DNA of 64,000 bases, from positions 868,001-932,000 of the forward strand of contig NZ_JALKCU010000001.1 in the NCBI RefSeq assembly GCF_023540835.1. The letters are read 5' to 3'. The notes under the pieces are model-generated. The model did not search any database. It was not told the origin of the DNA and worked only from the letters and a program-made list of their open reading frames with translations. The translations under genes were made by a program, and so were the position numbers. Shown here in pieces: positions 56,736-63,964 of the stretch; within the stretch, counting starts at the first letter, position 1, and the number at the start of each line of letters is the position of its first letter. Source of the DNA: Marivivens geojensis (GTDB lineage: Bacteria; Pseudomonadota; Alphaproteobacteria; Rhodobacterales; Rhodobacteraceae).

Positions 56736-57119
56736 GAGGTCATAGCCCGCACGTGCGGTCGCGTTGATGATCGCCTCAGTCGGCATTTTGCCCGCCATAC
56801 CCAGCGACCAAACGATCGACGACCGTGTGCCCGAGGCGCAGTAGGCCAGCACGGGCCCACCAGCGGAGTCGATGGTCGCCATCTGGAGTGCGACCATGTC
56901 CATGTTCAGGCCTGCGTGGGTGACGGGATTGACCACATAGGCCAATCCAGCGCCCTCGACGGCGATTTTCATCGCGTCAGACTGCCACTCCGGCGGGATC
57001 TCCGAATCGGGACGGTTATTGATAACCGCCACGAACCCTGCCGCTTTGATCGCGTCGAGGTCTTCGGGGGTGATTTGCGGGGTCACAGCATAGCTGTCAG
57101 TGATCGTGCGTATATCCAT
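56694..57119 (-). CDS. DUF442/TIGR01244 sulfurtransferase-phosphatase
   Basis: A 141-residue stand-alone DUF442 protein, paralogue of the N-terminal domain of the 17794 fusion. Active-site loop CASGTRSSIVWSL (Cys ~100) aligns with CRTGTRS of the fusion. Family members occur with blh and SQR and probably move sulfane sulfur. Last gene of the YeeE-YedE operon (9 bp after it). Overlaps the FliM-like gene by 42 bp. Confidence 0.82.
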   Translation of the reverse strand: MDIRTITDSYAVTPQITPEDLDAIKAAGFVAVINNRPDSEIPPEWQSDAMKIAVEGAGLAYVVNPVTHAGLNMDMVALQMATIDSAGGPVLAYCASGTRSSIVWSLGMAGKMPTEAIINATARAGYDLSGLAARIDGLAEG

Positions 57120-57128
57120 AGCGCAGGA

Positions 57129-57560
57129 TTAAACCGCCGGAGCGGCTCCGTCCAGACGTGCTTTGATCGAAGGCGCAAACCACATGCCTGCACCCATCGC
57201 GAGCACGAAAACTGTACCCTGAATGCCACCATAATAGAGTGAGGCAATCGACGGTCCTGGGCAAAGACCAACAAGACCCCAGCCAAAGCCAAACAGCGTC
57301 GAGCCAAGGACAAGGTTACGGCCAATCACAGGATTCGGTTTTGGCGGGAACATACCGCCCAACGCGGGCATACGGCCTTCGGTCCAGCGCCATGCAAAGA
57401 ACATCGGAATGATCGCGCCGCCCATCACAAATGCGAGCGTTGGATCCCACTCGCCGAACACGTCGAGCCAGCCTTGAACTTTACGGGTGTCGGTCATGCC
57501 AGACACAAAGAGGCCAGCACCAAAGAGTCCACCGGAAATAGCAGAAAAGAGATTACGCAT
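57129..57560 (-). CDS. YeeE/YedE-family (DUF6691-like) sulfur-compound channel subunit
   Basis: A 143-residue membrane protein of the YeeE/YedE family with about four helices and the conserved GLCPGPS motif near residue 100. The open frame runs 62 codons further upstream, but ATG at 57560 overlaps the partner's stop (TAATG) and matches family length. It pairs with the next gene as in Xylella/Rhodobacter PmpA-PmpB, which import or export thiosulfate or persulfide. Confidence 0.82.
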   Translation of the reverse strand: MRNLFSAISGGLFGAGLFVSGMTDTRKVQGWLDVFGEWDPTLAFVMGGAIIPMFFAWRWTEGRMPALGGMFPPKPNPVIGRNLVLGSTLFGFGWGLVGLCPGPSIASLYYGGIQGTVFVLAMGAGMWFAPSIKARLDGAAPAV

Positions 57561-58003
57561 TACACCCACCCCAGCAAATGTTTGAACAGGATCACGCCAA
57601 AGCCACCTGCGACGATGTAAAAGACAGTTGCAACCATCCCGCGCAGCGACAGGCGCGAGATACCGCAGACGCCGTGCCCAGAGGTGCAGCCATTTGCGAT
57701 GCGTGTGCCAATGCCGACCAAAAGGCCTGCAACGATTACAGCCCATAGATTTTCAGTGGCATAAGTTTGTGCAGGGCCGTCGCCTTGGAGGTTACCAAAG
57801 AGAATTGCCAAAACGGTCGGTACGCCCAAAAGTCCAGCGATGAACCATGCCCGTTCTGCTTTTTGGTTGCCAGCGCTGCCGTCGATGATTCCACCGATGA
57901 TGCCGGATGCCCCCATGATGCGCCCGTTTACCAGTAGGTATACGGCACCGCCCAATCCAATGAGCACACCTCCGGCAAGGCCGAAGATCCATTCAATCTG
58001 CAT
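57560..58003 (-). CDS. YeeE/YedE-family sulfur-compound channel subunit
   Basis: A 147-residue YeeE/YedE protein with the motif [11 protein letters not shown] near residue 110, carrying the two cysteines that line the thiosulfate pathway in this family. ATG at 58003 with AGGAC upstream. First gene of a three-gene operon divergent from the SqrR/BigR-type regulator; the promoter holds the motif TATATTTGAATT shared with blh. Confidence 0.82.
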   Translation of the reverse strand: MQIEWIFGLAGGVLIGLGGAVYLLVNGRIMGASGIIGGIIDGSAGNQKAERAWFIAGLLGVPTVLAILFGNLQGDGPAQTYATENLWAVIVAGLLVGIGTRIANGCTSGHGVCGISRLSLRGMVATVFYIVAGGFGVILFKHLLGWV

Positions 58004-58087
58004 ATTTTTGTCCTGTTCGTTTCCCAAGAGTTGGCGAGAGAGGGCAAATGGCCCATTTACATAACCACCGACACCTTTCGGCGCCGT

Positions 58088-58099
58088 TATATTTGAATT
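58088..58099. promoter_or_regulatory. Motif shared with the blh promoter
   Basis: TATATTTGAATT, identical except for one base to the 20477-20488 sequence in the blh palindrome, on the same strand relative to the controlled genes, 85 bp upstream of the YeeE start (83 bp in blh). Candidate site of the divergent ArsR-type regulator. Confidence 0.45.
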
Positions 58100-58239
58100 A
58101 CGATCTGTTTCGCGTTATCTGCGTTACAATCGCGGACAAAGCCGAACCTTTGGCATATCGGACATTGCAGCGGTCCTGACCAGATTCTGTGCTAGCTTGT
58201 CTGGCACTGAAAATAGAACACTGGTCACGTATTGCAATA

Positions 58240-58260
58240 GTTTAATATGTGGGTTATTAA
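58240..58260. promoter_or_regulatory. Palindrome just upstream of the ArsR-type gene
   Basis: Perfect inverted repeat TTTAATA/TATTAAA with a seven-base spacer, ending 15 bp before the regulator's ATG. Position suits an autoregulatory operator; the sequence differs from the TAyATTTGAATT motif. Confidence 0.45.
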
Positions 58261-58275
58261 ATTTATGAGGACGTA

Positions 58276-58599
58276 ATGGACGATCTGGCAATCACGGCGG
58301 AGGCCATGGATAAGGCAGCAGACGAAGCAGCAGAAGTGATGAAGGTTCTTTCGAACCCCGCTCGCTTGCGTATTCTTTGCGCTCTTCTTCCCGGAGAGCG
58401 GTGTGTTGGCGAGCTCGAAGAGATGCTCGGCGCGTCGCAGTCTTATGTATCGGGTCAGTTGGCACGTATGCGGTCGGAAGGCTTGGTCTCTTGCGATCGT
58501 GAAGGCCGCACCATTCGTTACCGTTTGGCAGACCCACGCGTTGGTCCGATCCTCGAACGTCTGTACGAAGTCTTCTGTCCAGTTCCTGCCGCACCTTGA
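58276..58599 (+). CDS. sqrR: ArsR-family SqrR/BigR-type persulfide sensor
   Basis: A 107-residue ArsR-type winged-helix repressor. Cys43 in GERCVGEL and Cys101 in YEVFCP correspond to the two cysteines that form a tetrasulfide bridge in SqrR and BigR; recognition helix SQSYVSGQLARMRSEGL. Additional Cys35 and Cys73. It is divergent from the YeeE-YedE-DUF442 operon and probably also governs blh and the SQR fusion 38 kb away. AGGACGTA precedes ATG. Confidence 0.85.
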   Translation: MDDLAITAEAMDKAADEAAEVMKVLSNPARLRILCALLPGERCVGELEEMLGASQSYVSGQLARMRSEGLVSCDREGRTIRYRLADPRVGPILERLYEVFCPVPAAP

Positions 58600-58644
58600 C
58601 GTGTGTCATGGCGCGGTAATCCGCGCGGCGTTACCTTAGGTCAT

Positions 58645-58666
58645 TCAGCGGGGGTTGTCCCGCTGA
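58645..58666. other. Hairpin between sqrR and the next gene
   Basis: Perfect 8-bp stem TCAGCGGG/CCCGCTGA with a 6-base loop, 45 bp after the sqrR stop and 20 bp before the next start. No T run; either an inefficient terminator or a leader structure of the downstream gene. Confidence 0.45.
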
Positions 58667-58686
58667 CCGACCCAAGAGGAGCGGAC

Positions 58687-58899
58687 ATGACACAGCACGA
58701 ACTCGAAGCAAAACTCTACGCCATCCTTGACGATATGCAGCGCGATGCCGCGCATCGGTATCGGCTCCAGCCAGAATATCATGCGATCCTGAAACAAATG
58801 GCGGACGAAGGCGTCCCCGTTCCGCCACGTCTACAGGATCTGGATATGCGCCTGATCGACGAAGCCGTAGAAGCCCAATTCGATAATATGCCGATCTAG
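58687..58899 (+). CDS. Small protein of unknown function
   Basis: A 70-residue acidic, helical protein (MTQHELEAKLYAILDDMQRDAAHRYRL...) with no signal peptide or membrane segment and no family I recognise. ATG at 58687 has AAGAGGAG at a good distance; upstream in-frame ATG at 58603 would give 98 residues but begins inside the hairpin region. The short tail-like PPRLQDLDMRLIDEAVEAQFDN suggests a helical protein that may bind a partner. Confidence 0.6.
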   Translation: MTQHELEAKLYAILDDMQRDAAHRYRLQPEYHAILKQMADEGVPVPPRLQDLDMRLIDEAVEAQFDNMPI

Positions 58900-59042
58900 G
58901 ATGTGGCGCTGAGGCGACGAAACAGGCGTGAAATCCCGCGAAATGCCTGTTTTTGCACCTGAAACGGCGGCAAAGGCTTGCCCTTTGCCTCTGTGCAGGC
59001 CCAAAGTCTGGCAGAGCAGTCGGTGAGTAGGACTTGGGCAGT

Positions 59043-60392
59043 TTGTCGAATTTAGTGAAATTCCGAATGCGCGATGGCGTTGCGGTCATTGTGCTTGCCT
59101 CGCCGCCTGTGAATGCGCTGACCCATGCGCTGCGCGTTGAGCTTGACCGTCTGTTGGACCAGTTGGCTGTGCGTGACGATGTGATGGCGGTTTCCATCAC
59201 AGGCGAGGGTGATACCTTCTGCGCGGGCGTTGATGTTCGGCAGATGGACAAACTCGACGATGCACCGTCGCTGCGGACGATTTGCCGAAAAATCGAAAAC
59301 CTGCCAATGCCTGTGATCGTAGGTCTGCGCGGGATGGTGCTGTCTGGTGGTGTCGAACTGGCGCTGGCCGCGCATTACCGACTGGCCGAAGCGACCAGTA
59401 AACTCGCCATGCCTGAGGCGTCTTTGGGACTGTTGTCCTCCGCTGGTGCTACCCAACGTTTACCGCGCCTCGTCGGGGCGGCGAGCGCATTGGATATGCT
59501 GCTCGGCGGCAGGCCCGTCTCGGCAGAGCAGGCGAAGCTGTCTGGCCTCATCGATGGGATCGTCACGGGTGGCATCTGTGCGGCGACACTGCAATTCGCG
59601 GAACACTTGATCACCCATAATTCCCCGTTGCGCCGTGTGCGTGACATGACCAAAGGGTTACGTGATCCGAAATATTTCGATGTCGTCGCCAAGGCCCGCA
59701 AAACGGCAGGGCGTGATCCGTTGCGTGTGAAATCGCTTTATGTCGATGCGGTTGAGGCGGCAGCGATGTTGCCATTTGATATCGGGATAGAGTTCGAAGA
59801 AGACCGGTGGCAGCAATCCCTTGCCGACCCGCAATCCACCGCCCTGCGCCGTCTGATCGCGGCAGAGCATCAATTGCCCACCGACATGGTGACACGAGAC
59901 GGAGAGACTCGGCGGCGGGTTCTGGGGCCAAAGGCGCAGGAAATCCTGAAACGCCTGCGGCGGTCGCAGGTCCTCGCAGCAGAAATGATGTTTGCGATGG
60001 GCCGATCAAAGGGCGCGATTGACGCGGTGATGATCGACTACGGCTTTGCCCAAGGTCACTTCGGAGCAGAGCCAGAGCGCGTTTCGCTACAAGATCGTAC
60101 AGAAATCACCGAACGTCTGATCGGTGCGATCGCGGGCGAGGGGGGGCGCATCCTCCAAGAGGGCCTCGTGCGGCGTGCGGCGGATATCGATGCGGTGGCT
60201 GTGATCGGGATGGGGTTCCCGCGGTGGCACAGTGGCCCGATGCATGCGGCGCGTGAGATCGGGATCGTTCATTTGCGCGAAAAGATGCGCGACTGGCAGG
60301 TCGAAAGCCCCGTTTGGACCGTGCCGCGCATGATGGATGAGGCGGCGAAATATCTGATGGGCTTTGACGCGATCAGCGTCCAGCGCCCTTAA
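59043..60392 (+). CDS. FadB/FadJ-like protein lacking the NAD-binding domain
   Basis: A 449-residue protein made of an N-terminal crotonase domain (~1-190), the FadB-type linker (~190-270) and the two C-terminal 3HCDH repeats (~285-449: EMMFAMGRSKGAIDAVMIDYGFAQG and IGMGFPRWHSGPMHAARE). The ~180-residue Rossmann domain with the NAD site and the catalytic His-Glu pair is absent in one continuous frame. Hydratase glutamates corresponding to FadB Glu119/Glu139 are present (Glu105, Glu125). Hydratase activity is likely, dehydrogenase activity is not. TTG at 59043 with AGGAC upstream gives the natural start MSNLVKFR; 59034 is an alternative. Confidence 0.72.
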   Translation: MSNLVKFRMRDGVAVIVLASPPVNALTHALRVELDRLLDQLAVRDDVMAVSITGEGDTFCAGVDVRQMDKLDDAPSLRTICRKIENLPMPVIVGLRGMVLSGGVELALAAHYRLAEATSKLAMPEASLGLLSSAGATQRLPRLVGAASALDMLLGGRPVSAEQAKLSGLIDGIVTGGICAATLQFAEHLITHNSPLRRVRDMTKGLRDPKYFDVVAKARKTAGRDPLRVKSLYVDAVEAAAMLPFDIGIEFEEDRWQQSLADPQSTALRRLIAAEHQLPTDMVTRDGETRRRVLGPKAQEILKRLRRSQVLAAEMMFAMGRSKGAIDAVMIDYGFAQGHFGAEPERVSLQDRTEITERLIGAIAGEGGRILQEGLVRRAADIDAVAVIGMGFPRWHSGPMHAAREIGIVHLREKMRDWQVESPVWTVPRMMDEAAKYLMGFDAISVQRP

Positions 60393-60604
60393 CCGAGGCT
60401 GATCCCGAGGATCACAGCCATCAGGCCCATAACAGACAACAACAGCATGCCAAGGTTGATCGGGATCACCTTGCCCAGACGTTTGCGAAGGTCGTCGTCA
60501 TTGGTCGCTACTTTTTTCGCCGCGCGCACCAGAACCACGGTCCACAGCAATCCGCAGACACCAATTGCCGTGATTGCGGCACCGATCCAGATCAGCAGGT
60601 CCAT
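60389..60604 (-). CDS. Small two-helix membrane protein, unknown
   Basis: A 71-residue protein with two hydrophobic segments (residues ~2-26 and ~48-70) and a short basic cytoplasmic loop (RAAKKVATNDDDLRKRLGK). GAGGGAGA precedes ATG 60604. A conserved small protein in Rhodobacteraceae of unknown role. Overlaps the FadB-like gene by 4 bp, stop to stop. Confidence 0.68.
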   Translation of the reverse strand: MDLLIWIGAAITAIGVCGLLWTVVLVRAAKKVATNDDDLRKRLGKVIPINLGMLLLSVMGLMAVILGISLG

Positions 60605-60725
60605 CGTCGTCTCCCTCTGTGTTGCGGGGTTTCGCCTAACGCGGGGATATGAGCTTGGCAAGGGTCTTGGCAAGCGGCGGGGCAGGGGTTAGGGATTGCC
60701 CCCAACCCGAAATGAAGGAGCTCCT

Positions 60726-60974
60726 ATGTCCGATTCCGTCACCGAAAGCGTTGCAAGCCAAGAGCTGCGCCAGTTCATCGAACGCATCGAACGTCTGGAG
60801 GCCGAAAAGAAAGACATCGCTGACAGCATCAAAGAAGTGATGGCTGAAGCAAAGGGTCGTGGTTACGACACCAAAGTCATGCGCAAGGTCATTTCGCTGC
60901 GCAAACGCGATGCAAACGACATCGCCGAAGAGGAAGCGATCCTCGACATGTATAAAGCTGCATTGGGCATGTGA
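60726..60974 (+). CDS. gapR: GapR, DUF2312 nucleoid-associated protein
   Basis: An 82-residue protein of the DUF2312/GapR family, which clamps overtwisted DNA ahead of replication and transcription in Alphaproteobacteria. Helical sequence with [19 protein letters not shown] and [17 protein letters not shown] typical of the family. ATG with AAGGAGC upstream. Confidence 0.93.
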   Translation: MSDSVTESVASQELRQFIERIERLEAEKKDIADSIKEVMAEAKGRGYDTKVMRKVISLRKRDANDIAEEEAILDMYKAALGM

Positions 60975-60982
60975 TCCGTGCG

Positions 60983-61001
60983 GGGCGGCGCCATGCCGCC
61001 C
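60983..61001. terminator. Hairpin after gapR
   Basis: Perfect 7-bp stem GGGCGGC/GCCGCCC with a 5-base loop, 8 bp after the gapR stop. Only a weak T tail, so moderate terminator; it may also face the convergent gene at 61014. Confidence 0.5.
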
Positions 61002-61013
61002 TAACGTTTGCCG

Positions 61014-61889
61014 CTAGGGTTGAATGAACTTCACACCTGGCATTTGGGCGATCAGTTCCAGATCGTCCTCGTAGGCGGCGGTGATATGTTCGACCATATC
61101 ATCGGTCCAGCCTTCAATCTCGATATCTTCGACGATCTGATCTTCTAGGGCGAACCGCTCTAGGAAGGTGGCGATCACCTTGCGCTTTTTCGCCTCGGTC
61201 TGGGGCGGATGCGATTTGATGTAGGCCAGAAAGCGGTGCATCCCTTCGCGGCTCATGATGGTTTGCAGCAGGTCAAAGCCGCCCGTGATCCGCGTCATCG
61301 GATCGACGCCAGATACCTCACGAATAAGCTGCGCCCACAGAAACGGCGTGTCCTCATTGCACCAAACGGTCACGGGAATACCGGGCGCATTGTCGAGGAG
61401 CCGTTCAATCACATCGGACCAGCGAACTTGATCCAGCCGCGCGCCTCGCATGAAATCGTCCAGTGTTTCCGCCTTGGACGCCTTTAGCGCCTCGGGCAAG
61501 AACGTCGCGGGGTTGCGAATGCCGATATAGAGCGACACTTGATCTCGCGGAAACAGGTCGCGTAGCGTCTGCGCTTTGGCCGCGGCGAGCGCATAGAACT
61601 CCCCACCTTCAAAGATACGGTTCGGCACGCAGATGAAATCGGGATTGCTGAGGACAACGCGGTGCCCTTCTTGATCCTCAAGGATCGCATCGACCAGAAT
61701 ATCGCGGGTTTCTTCGGCGGGGACCTGCCCCTGAAGGTTGTGCATGGTTTCGCGCAGCAGGCGACGATAACGGTTCGGTTGCGGCACGATCACGCCCTGT
61801 TGCGCAAAGCTGTCTGCATTCTTGAGCAAGCTTTTGATAAGCCGCTCGTCGTCCGTGCAGCTGGCGCCGATATGAACCGCGATTTCCAT
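61014..61889 (-). CDS. Hypothetical protein, possibly sulfotransferase-like
   Basis: A 291-residue cytoplasmic protein that I do not recognise with certainty. It starts MEIAVHIGASCTDDERLIKSLLKN and has segments (VSLYIGIRNPATFLPEALKA, VTVWCNEDTPFLWAQLIREV) reminiscent of sulfotransferase-like proteins of Rhodobacterales, but the PAPS-binding loop (PKxGT-type) is not present. ATG at 61889 is chosen; an upstream start at 61970 would run into the promoter of the divergent permease. Confidence 0.6.
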   Translation of the reverse strand: MEIAVHIGASCTDDERLIKSLLKNADSFAQQGVIVPQPNRYRRLLRETMHNLQGQVPAEETRDILVDAILEDQEGHRVVLSNPDFICVPNRIFEGGEFYALAAAKAQTLRDLFPRDQVSLYIGIRNPATFLPEALKASKAETLDDFMRGARLDQVRWSDVIERLLDNAPGIPVTVWCNEDTPFLWAQLIREVSGVDPMTRITGGFDLLQTIMSREGMHRFLAYIKSHPPQTEAKKRKVIATFLERFALEDQIVEDIEIEGWTDDMVEHITAAYEDDLELIAQMPGVKFIQP

Positions 61890-61972
61890 GTCGTCTTTCT
61901 GTTCTGCTTTTTGTTGCCCCAATATAAGGGCTTTTCTGGACAGGGAAACCGCTTTCGGATAGGCGATCATTT

Positions 61973-63628
61973 ATGTCCGAGCAAACTAGTCAGATATCAG
62001 CAACCGCAAAGCGCCGTCACCTGATCGACAGGTGGTCTGTTGGTGCGTTGATCATTGCGGCTTTGGTGCTGCTCCCGATCCTCGCGGTCGTTTGGTTTGC
62101 AGTCACGCCGACAGATAACATCTGGCCGCACCTCTTGCGCACCACATTGCCCCGCTACCTGAGCAACACGCTGATCCTGATGGGATCGGTCGGGGTGATC
62201 ACCGCAGCGGTCGGAGCGGGGGCGGCGTGGCTCGTCGTCATGTATCGGTTCCCCGGTCGGCAATGGCTGCAATGGGCGCTTTTGATGCCCTTGGCAGTGC
62301 CTGCCTATGTGGGTGCCTACGCTCTGGTAGACCTACTGGAATACGCGGGCCCCGTGCAAACAACCTTGAGAGAGTTGTTCGGCTGGACCCGCCCAACCGA
62401 CTACTGGTTCCCTGCAATCCGCACCCGTTGGGCCGCGGTTTTGGTGCTTTCTGCCTCGCTCTATCCCTACGTCTACCTACTGGCCCGCGCGGCGTTCCGC
62501 GAACAGTCGGGCGCTGGATACGAGGTTGCCCGTGCGCTGGGCGTCGGCCCCTTGGGGCGGTTTTGGCGGGTAGGTCTACCTCTTGCGCGTCCCGCAATTG
62601 CGGCGGGCTGTGCGGTCGCCATGATGGAGACCGTCAACGATTTCGGAACGGTGGACTATTTCGCCGTCCAAACCCTGACCACTGGGATTTTCACCACATG
62701 GCTACAGGGCGGCAACCTTGGCGGTGCTGCGCAGATTTCGATCCTCGTGCTGGGGCTCATCGTACTCCTCGTCACGCTTGAAAAGATCTCGCGCCGTCGG
62801 AGCCGTTTCTTTACCTCTGCCCGAGGTCAACGCCCTGTAGAAGCCGTCGCCCTCACCGGATTTGGCAAATGGATTGCGACCTTGGCCTGTCTGATCCCGC
62901 TGACGCTAGGCTTCATTCTGCCCGTCGTTGTCCTGTCGAGCCACGCCTTTAACGCGGGCCAATGGGTTGATCCGGGGTTGATCCGCGCCTTTACCCACAC
63001 GCTGGTTGTCGGTGGCGTCGCGGCGGTTCTGACCGTGATTGGTGGCGTTTTGATGGTTTACGGCGTCCGTCTGTCAGGCAAGTCCCTGCCGCGCCTTCTG
63101 ATGCCCGTCACCGCGATTGGTTACGCCGCGCCGGGAGCCGTTCTGGGCCTCGGTATTCTGGTGCCGCTCGCAGTCTTTGATAACAAACTCGCCGACGGTG
63201 TGCTGGCCCTCACAGGCTGGGATCCGGGCCTTTTGCTGACGGGCACGGCCGCAGCACTGGTCATTGCCTATGTCGTCCGCTTCTTCGGAATCGCCCAAGG
63301 CGCTGCCGACGCCGCATTGGGGCGCGTGTCGCCCAGTCTTCCGATGGCAGCACGCTCGCTCGGCCAAACCGCTGGGGGCGTTCTAAAACAAATTTATTTA
63401 CCTCTCGTGCGGGCGTCAGTTGGTTCGACGCTTCTCTTGGTTTTCGTGGATTGTGTTAAGGAATTGCCAGCGACACTTTTGCTAAGGCCATTTAATTACA
63501 ATACTTTAGCCACCCGCGTTCATGAAAAGGCCAGCCTCGAGAACCTAACCCAAGCCGCGCCGGCGGCTCTGGTTATCACGCTCGTCGGGCTTTGTGCTGT
63601 CGCACTTCTTGCAAGAGCGAACCGGTAG
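61973..63628 (+). CDS. Iron(III)-type ABC permease, FbpB-like double-domain
   Basis: A 551-residue permease with two fused homologous halves (~6 helices each), the FbpB/SfuB architecture for Fe3+ or similar (also thiamine/2-aminoethylphosphonate families). EAA-loop signatures are at GYEVARALGVGPLGRFWRVGLPL (~residue 183) and in the second half at MAARSLGQTAGGVLKQIYLPL (~462). Its binding protein and ATPase are not in the window; they may be elsewhere or past the disrupted tRNA. Divergent from the hypothetical gene. Confidence 0.85.
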   Translation: MSEQTSQISATAKRRHLIDRWSVGALIIAALVLLPILAVVWFAVTPTDNIWPHLLRTTLPRYLSNTLILMGSVGVITAAVGAGAAWLVVMYRFPGRQWLQWALLMPLAVPAYVGAYALVDLLEYAGPVQTTLRELFGWTRPTDYWFPAIRTRWAAVLVLSASLYPYVYLLARAAFREQSGAGYEVARALGVGPLGRFWRVGLPLARPAIAAGCAVAMMETVNDFGTVDYFAVQTLTTGIFTTWLQGGNLGGAAQISILVLGLIVLLVTLEKISRRRSRFFTSARGQRPVEAVALTGFGKWIATLACLIPLTLGFILPVVVLSSHAFNAGQWVDPGLIRAFTHTLVVGGVAAVLTVIGGVLMVYGVRLSGKSLPRLLMPVTAIGYAAPGAVLGLGILVPLAVFDNKLADGVLALTGWDPGLLLTGTAAALVIAYVVRFFGIAQGAADAALGRVSPSLPMAARSLGQTAGGVLKQIYLPLVRASVGSTLLLVFVDCVKELPATLLLRPFNYNTLATRVHEKASLENLTQAAPAALVITLVGLCAVALLARANR

Positions 63629-63669
63629 GTCTTGCGTACCTCGCAACGACTCGTTATTAGCCGCCACGT

Positions 63670-63713
63670 GCCCCTATAGCTCAGCTGGTAGAGCAACTGA
63701 TTTGTAATCAGTA
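63670..63713 (+). pseudogene. tRNA-Thr (UGU) truncated after the anticodon arm
   Basis: The 5' part of a tRNA-Thr: GCCCCTATAGCTCAGC, D arm, and perfect anticodon stem ACTGA-TTTGTAA-TCAGT with anticodon UGU. Canonical tRNA sequence stops at 63713 or one base later; the expected variable loop, T arm and acceptor 3' strand are missing and replaced by unrelated, AT-rich DNA. Breakage exactly after the anticodon stem is what site-specific integration at an anticodon loop would leave. The disrupted gene would have been functional before. Confidence 0.75.
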
Positions 63714-63891
63714 AGCTCAAGCAAATCCCATTCCCCGCAAAGACCTCATAAGTATCTGAAAACACTACATTTTTAGAGATACTTCTAATCTAGTCAGATT
63801 TTTCCATACTACACCTATACTACAAAATCGGAAAAATCCGTAGTATGGGTCTTGCAGTAGAATTCTGTAAAGTGTATGGGAAGGGAGCGTA
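63714..63891. other. AT-rich junction DNA with nested inverted repeats
   Basis: 178 bp between the broken and the intact tRNA-Thr, clearly AT-richer than the rest of the window, no ORF. It carries inverted repeats AAGTATCT/AGATACTT (63750-63757/63777-63784), CCATACTAC/GTAGTATGG (63804-63812/63840-63848) and GATTTTTCC/GGAAAAATC (63797-63805/63830-63838), plus a direct repeat of TACTAC. Candidate att arm region of an integrative element. Confidence 0.5.
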
Positions 63892-63964
63892 GCCGCTATA
63901 GCTCAGCTGGTAGAGCAAGAAATTTGTAATTTCGAGGTCCCGGGTTCGATCCCTGGTGGCGGCA
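63892..63964 (+). tRNA. tRNA-Thr (anticodon UGU), second copy
   Basis: A complete 73-base tRNA without encoded CCA. Acceptor GCCGCTA with TGGCGGC (one G-U), D arm GCTC/GAGC, anticodon loop TTTGTAA (UGU), T arm CCGGG-TTCGATC-CCTGG with a G-U. One mismatch (A27-G43) in the anticodon stem, AGAAA versus TTTCG. The first 24 bases agree with the truncated copy except for one base, but the anticodon stem and T arm differ, so it is not a simple duplicate. Confidence 0.88.

Noticed and set aside
63714-63740. Possible 3' end of another tRNA (AAATCCCATTCCCCGCA) joined to the broken tRNA-Thr
   Set aside because: It vaguely resembles a T-arm and acceptor end, but it does not pair with the GCCCCTA acceptor and no consistent T stem forms, so a hybrid tRNA is not supported.
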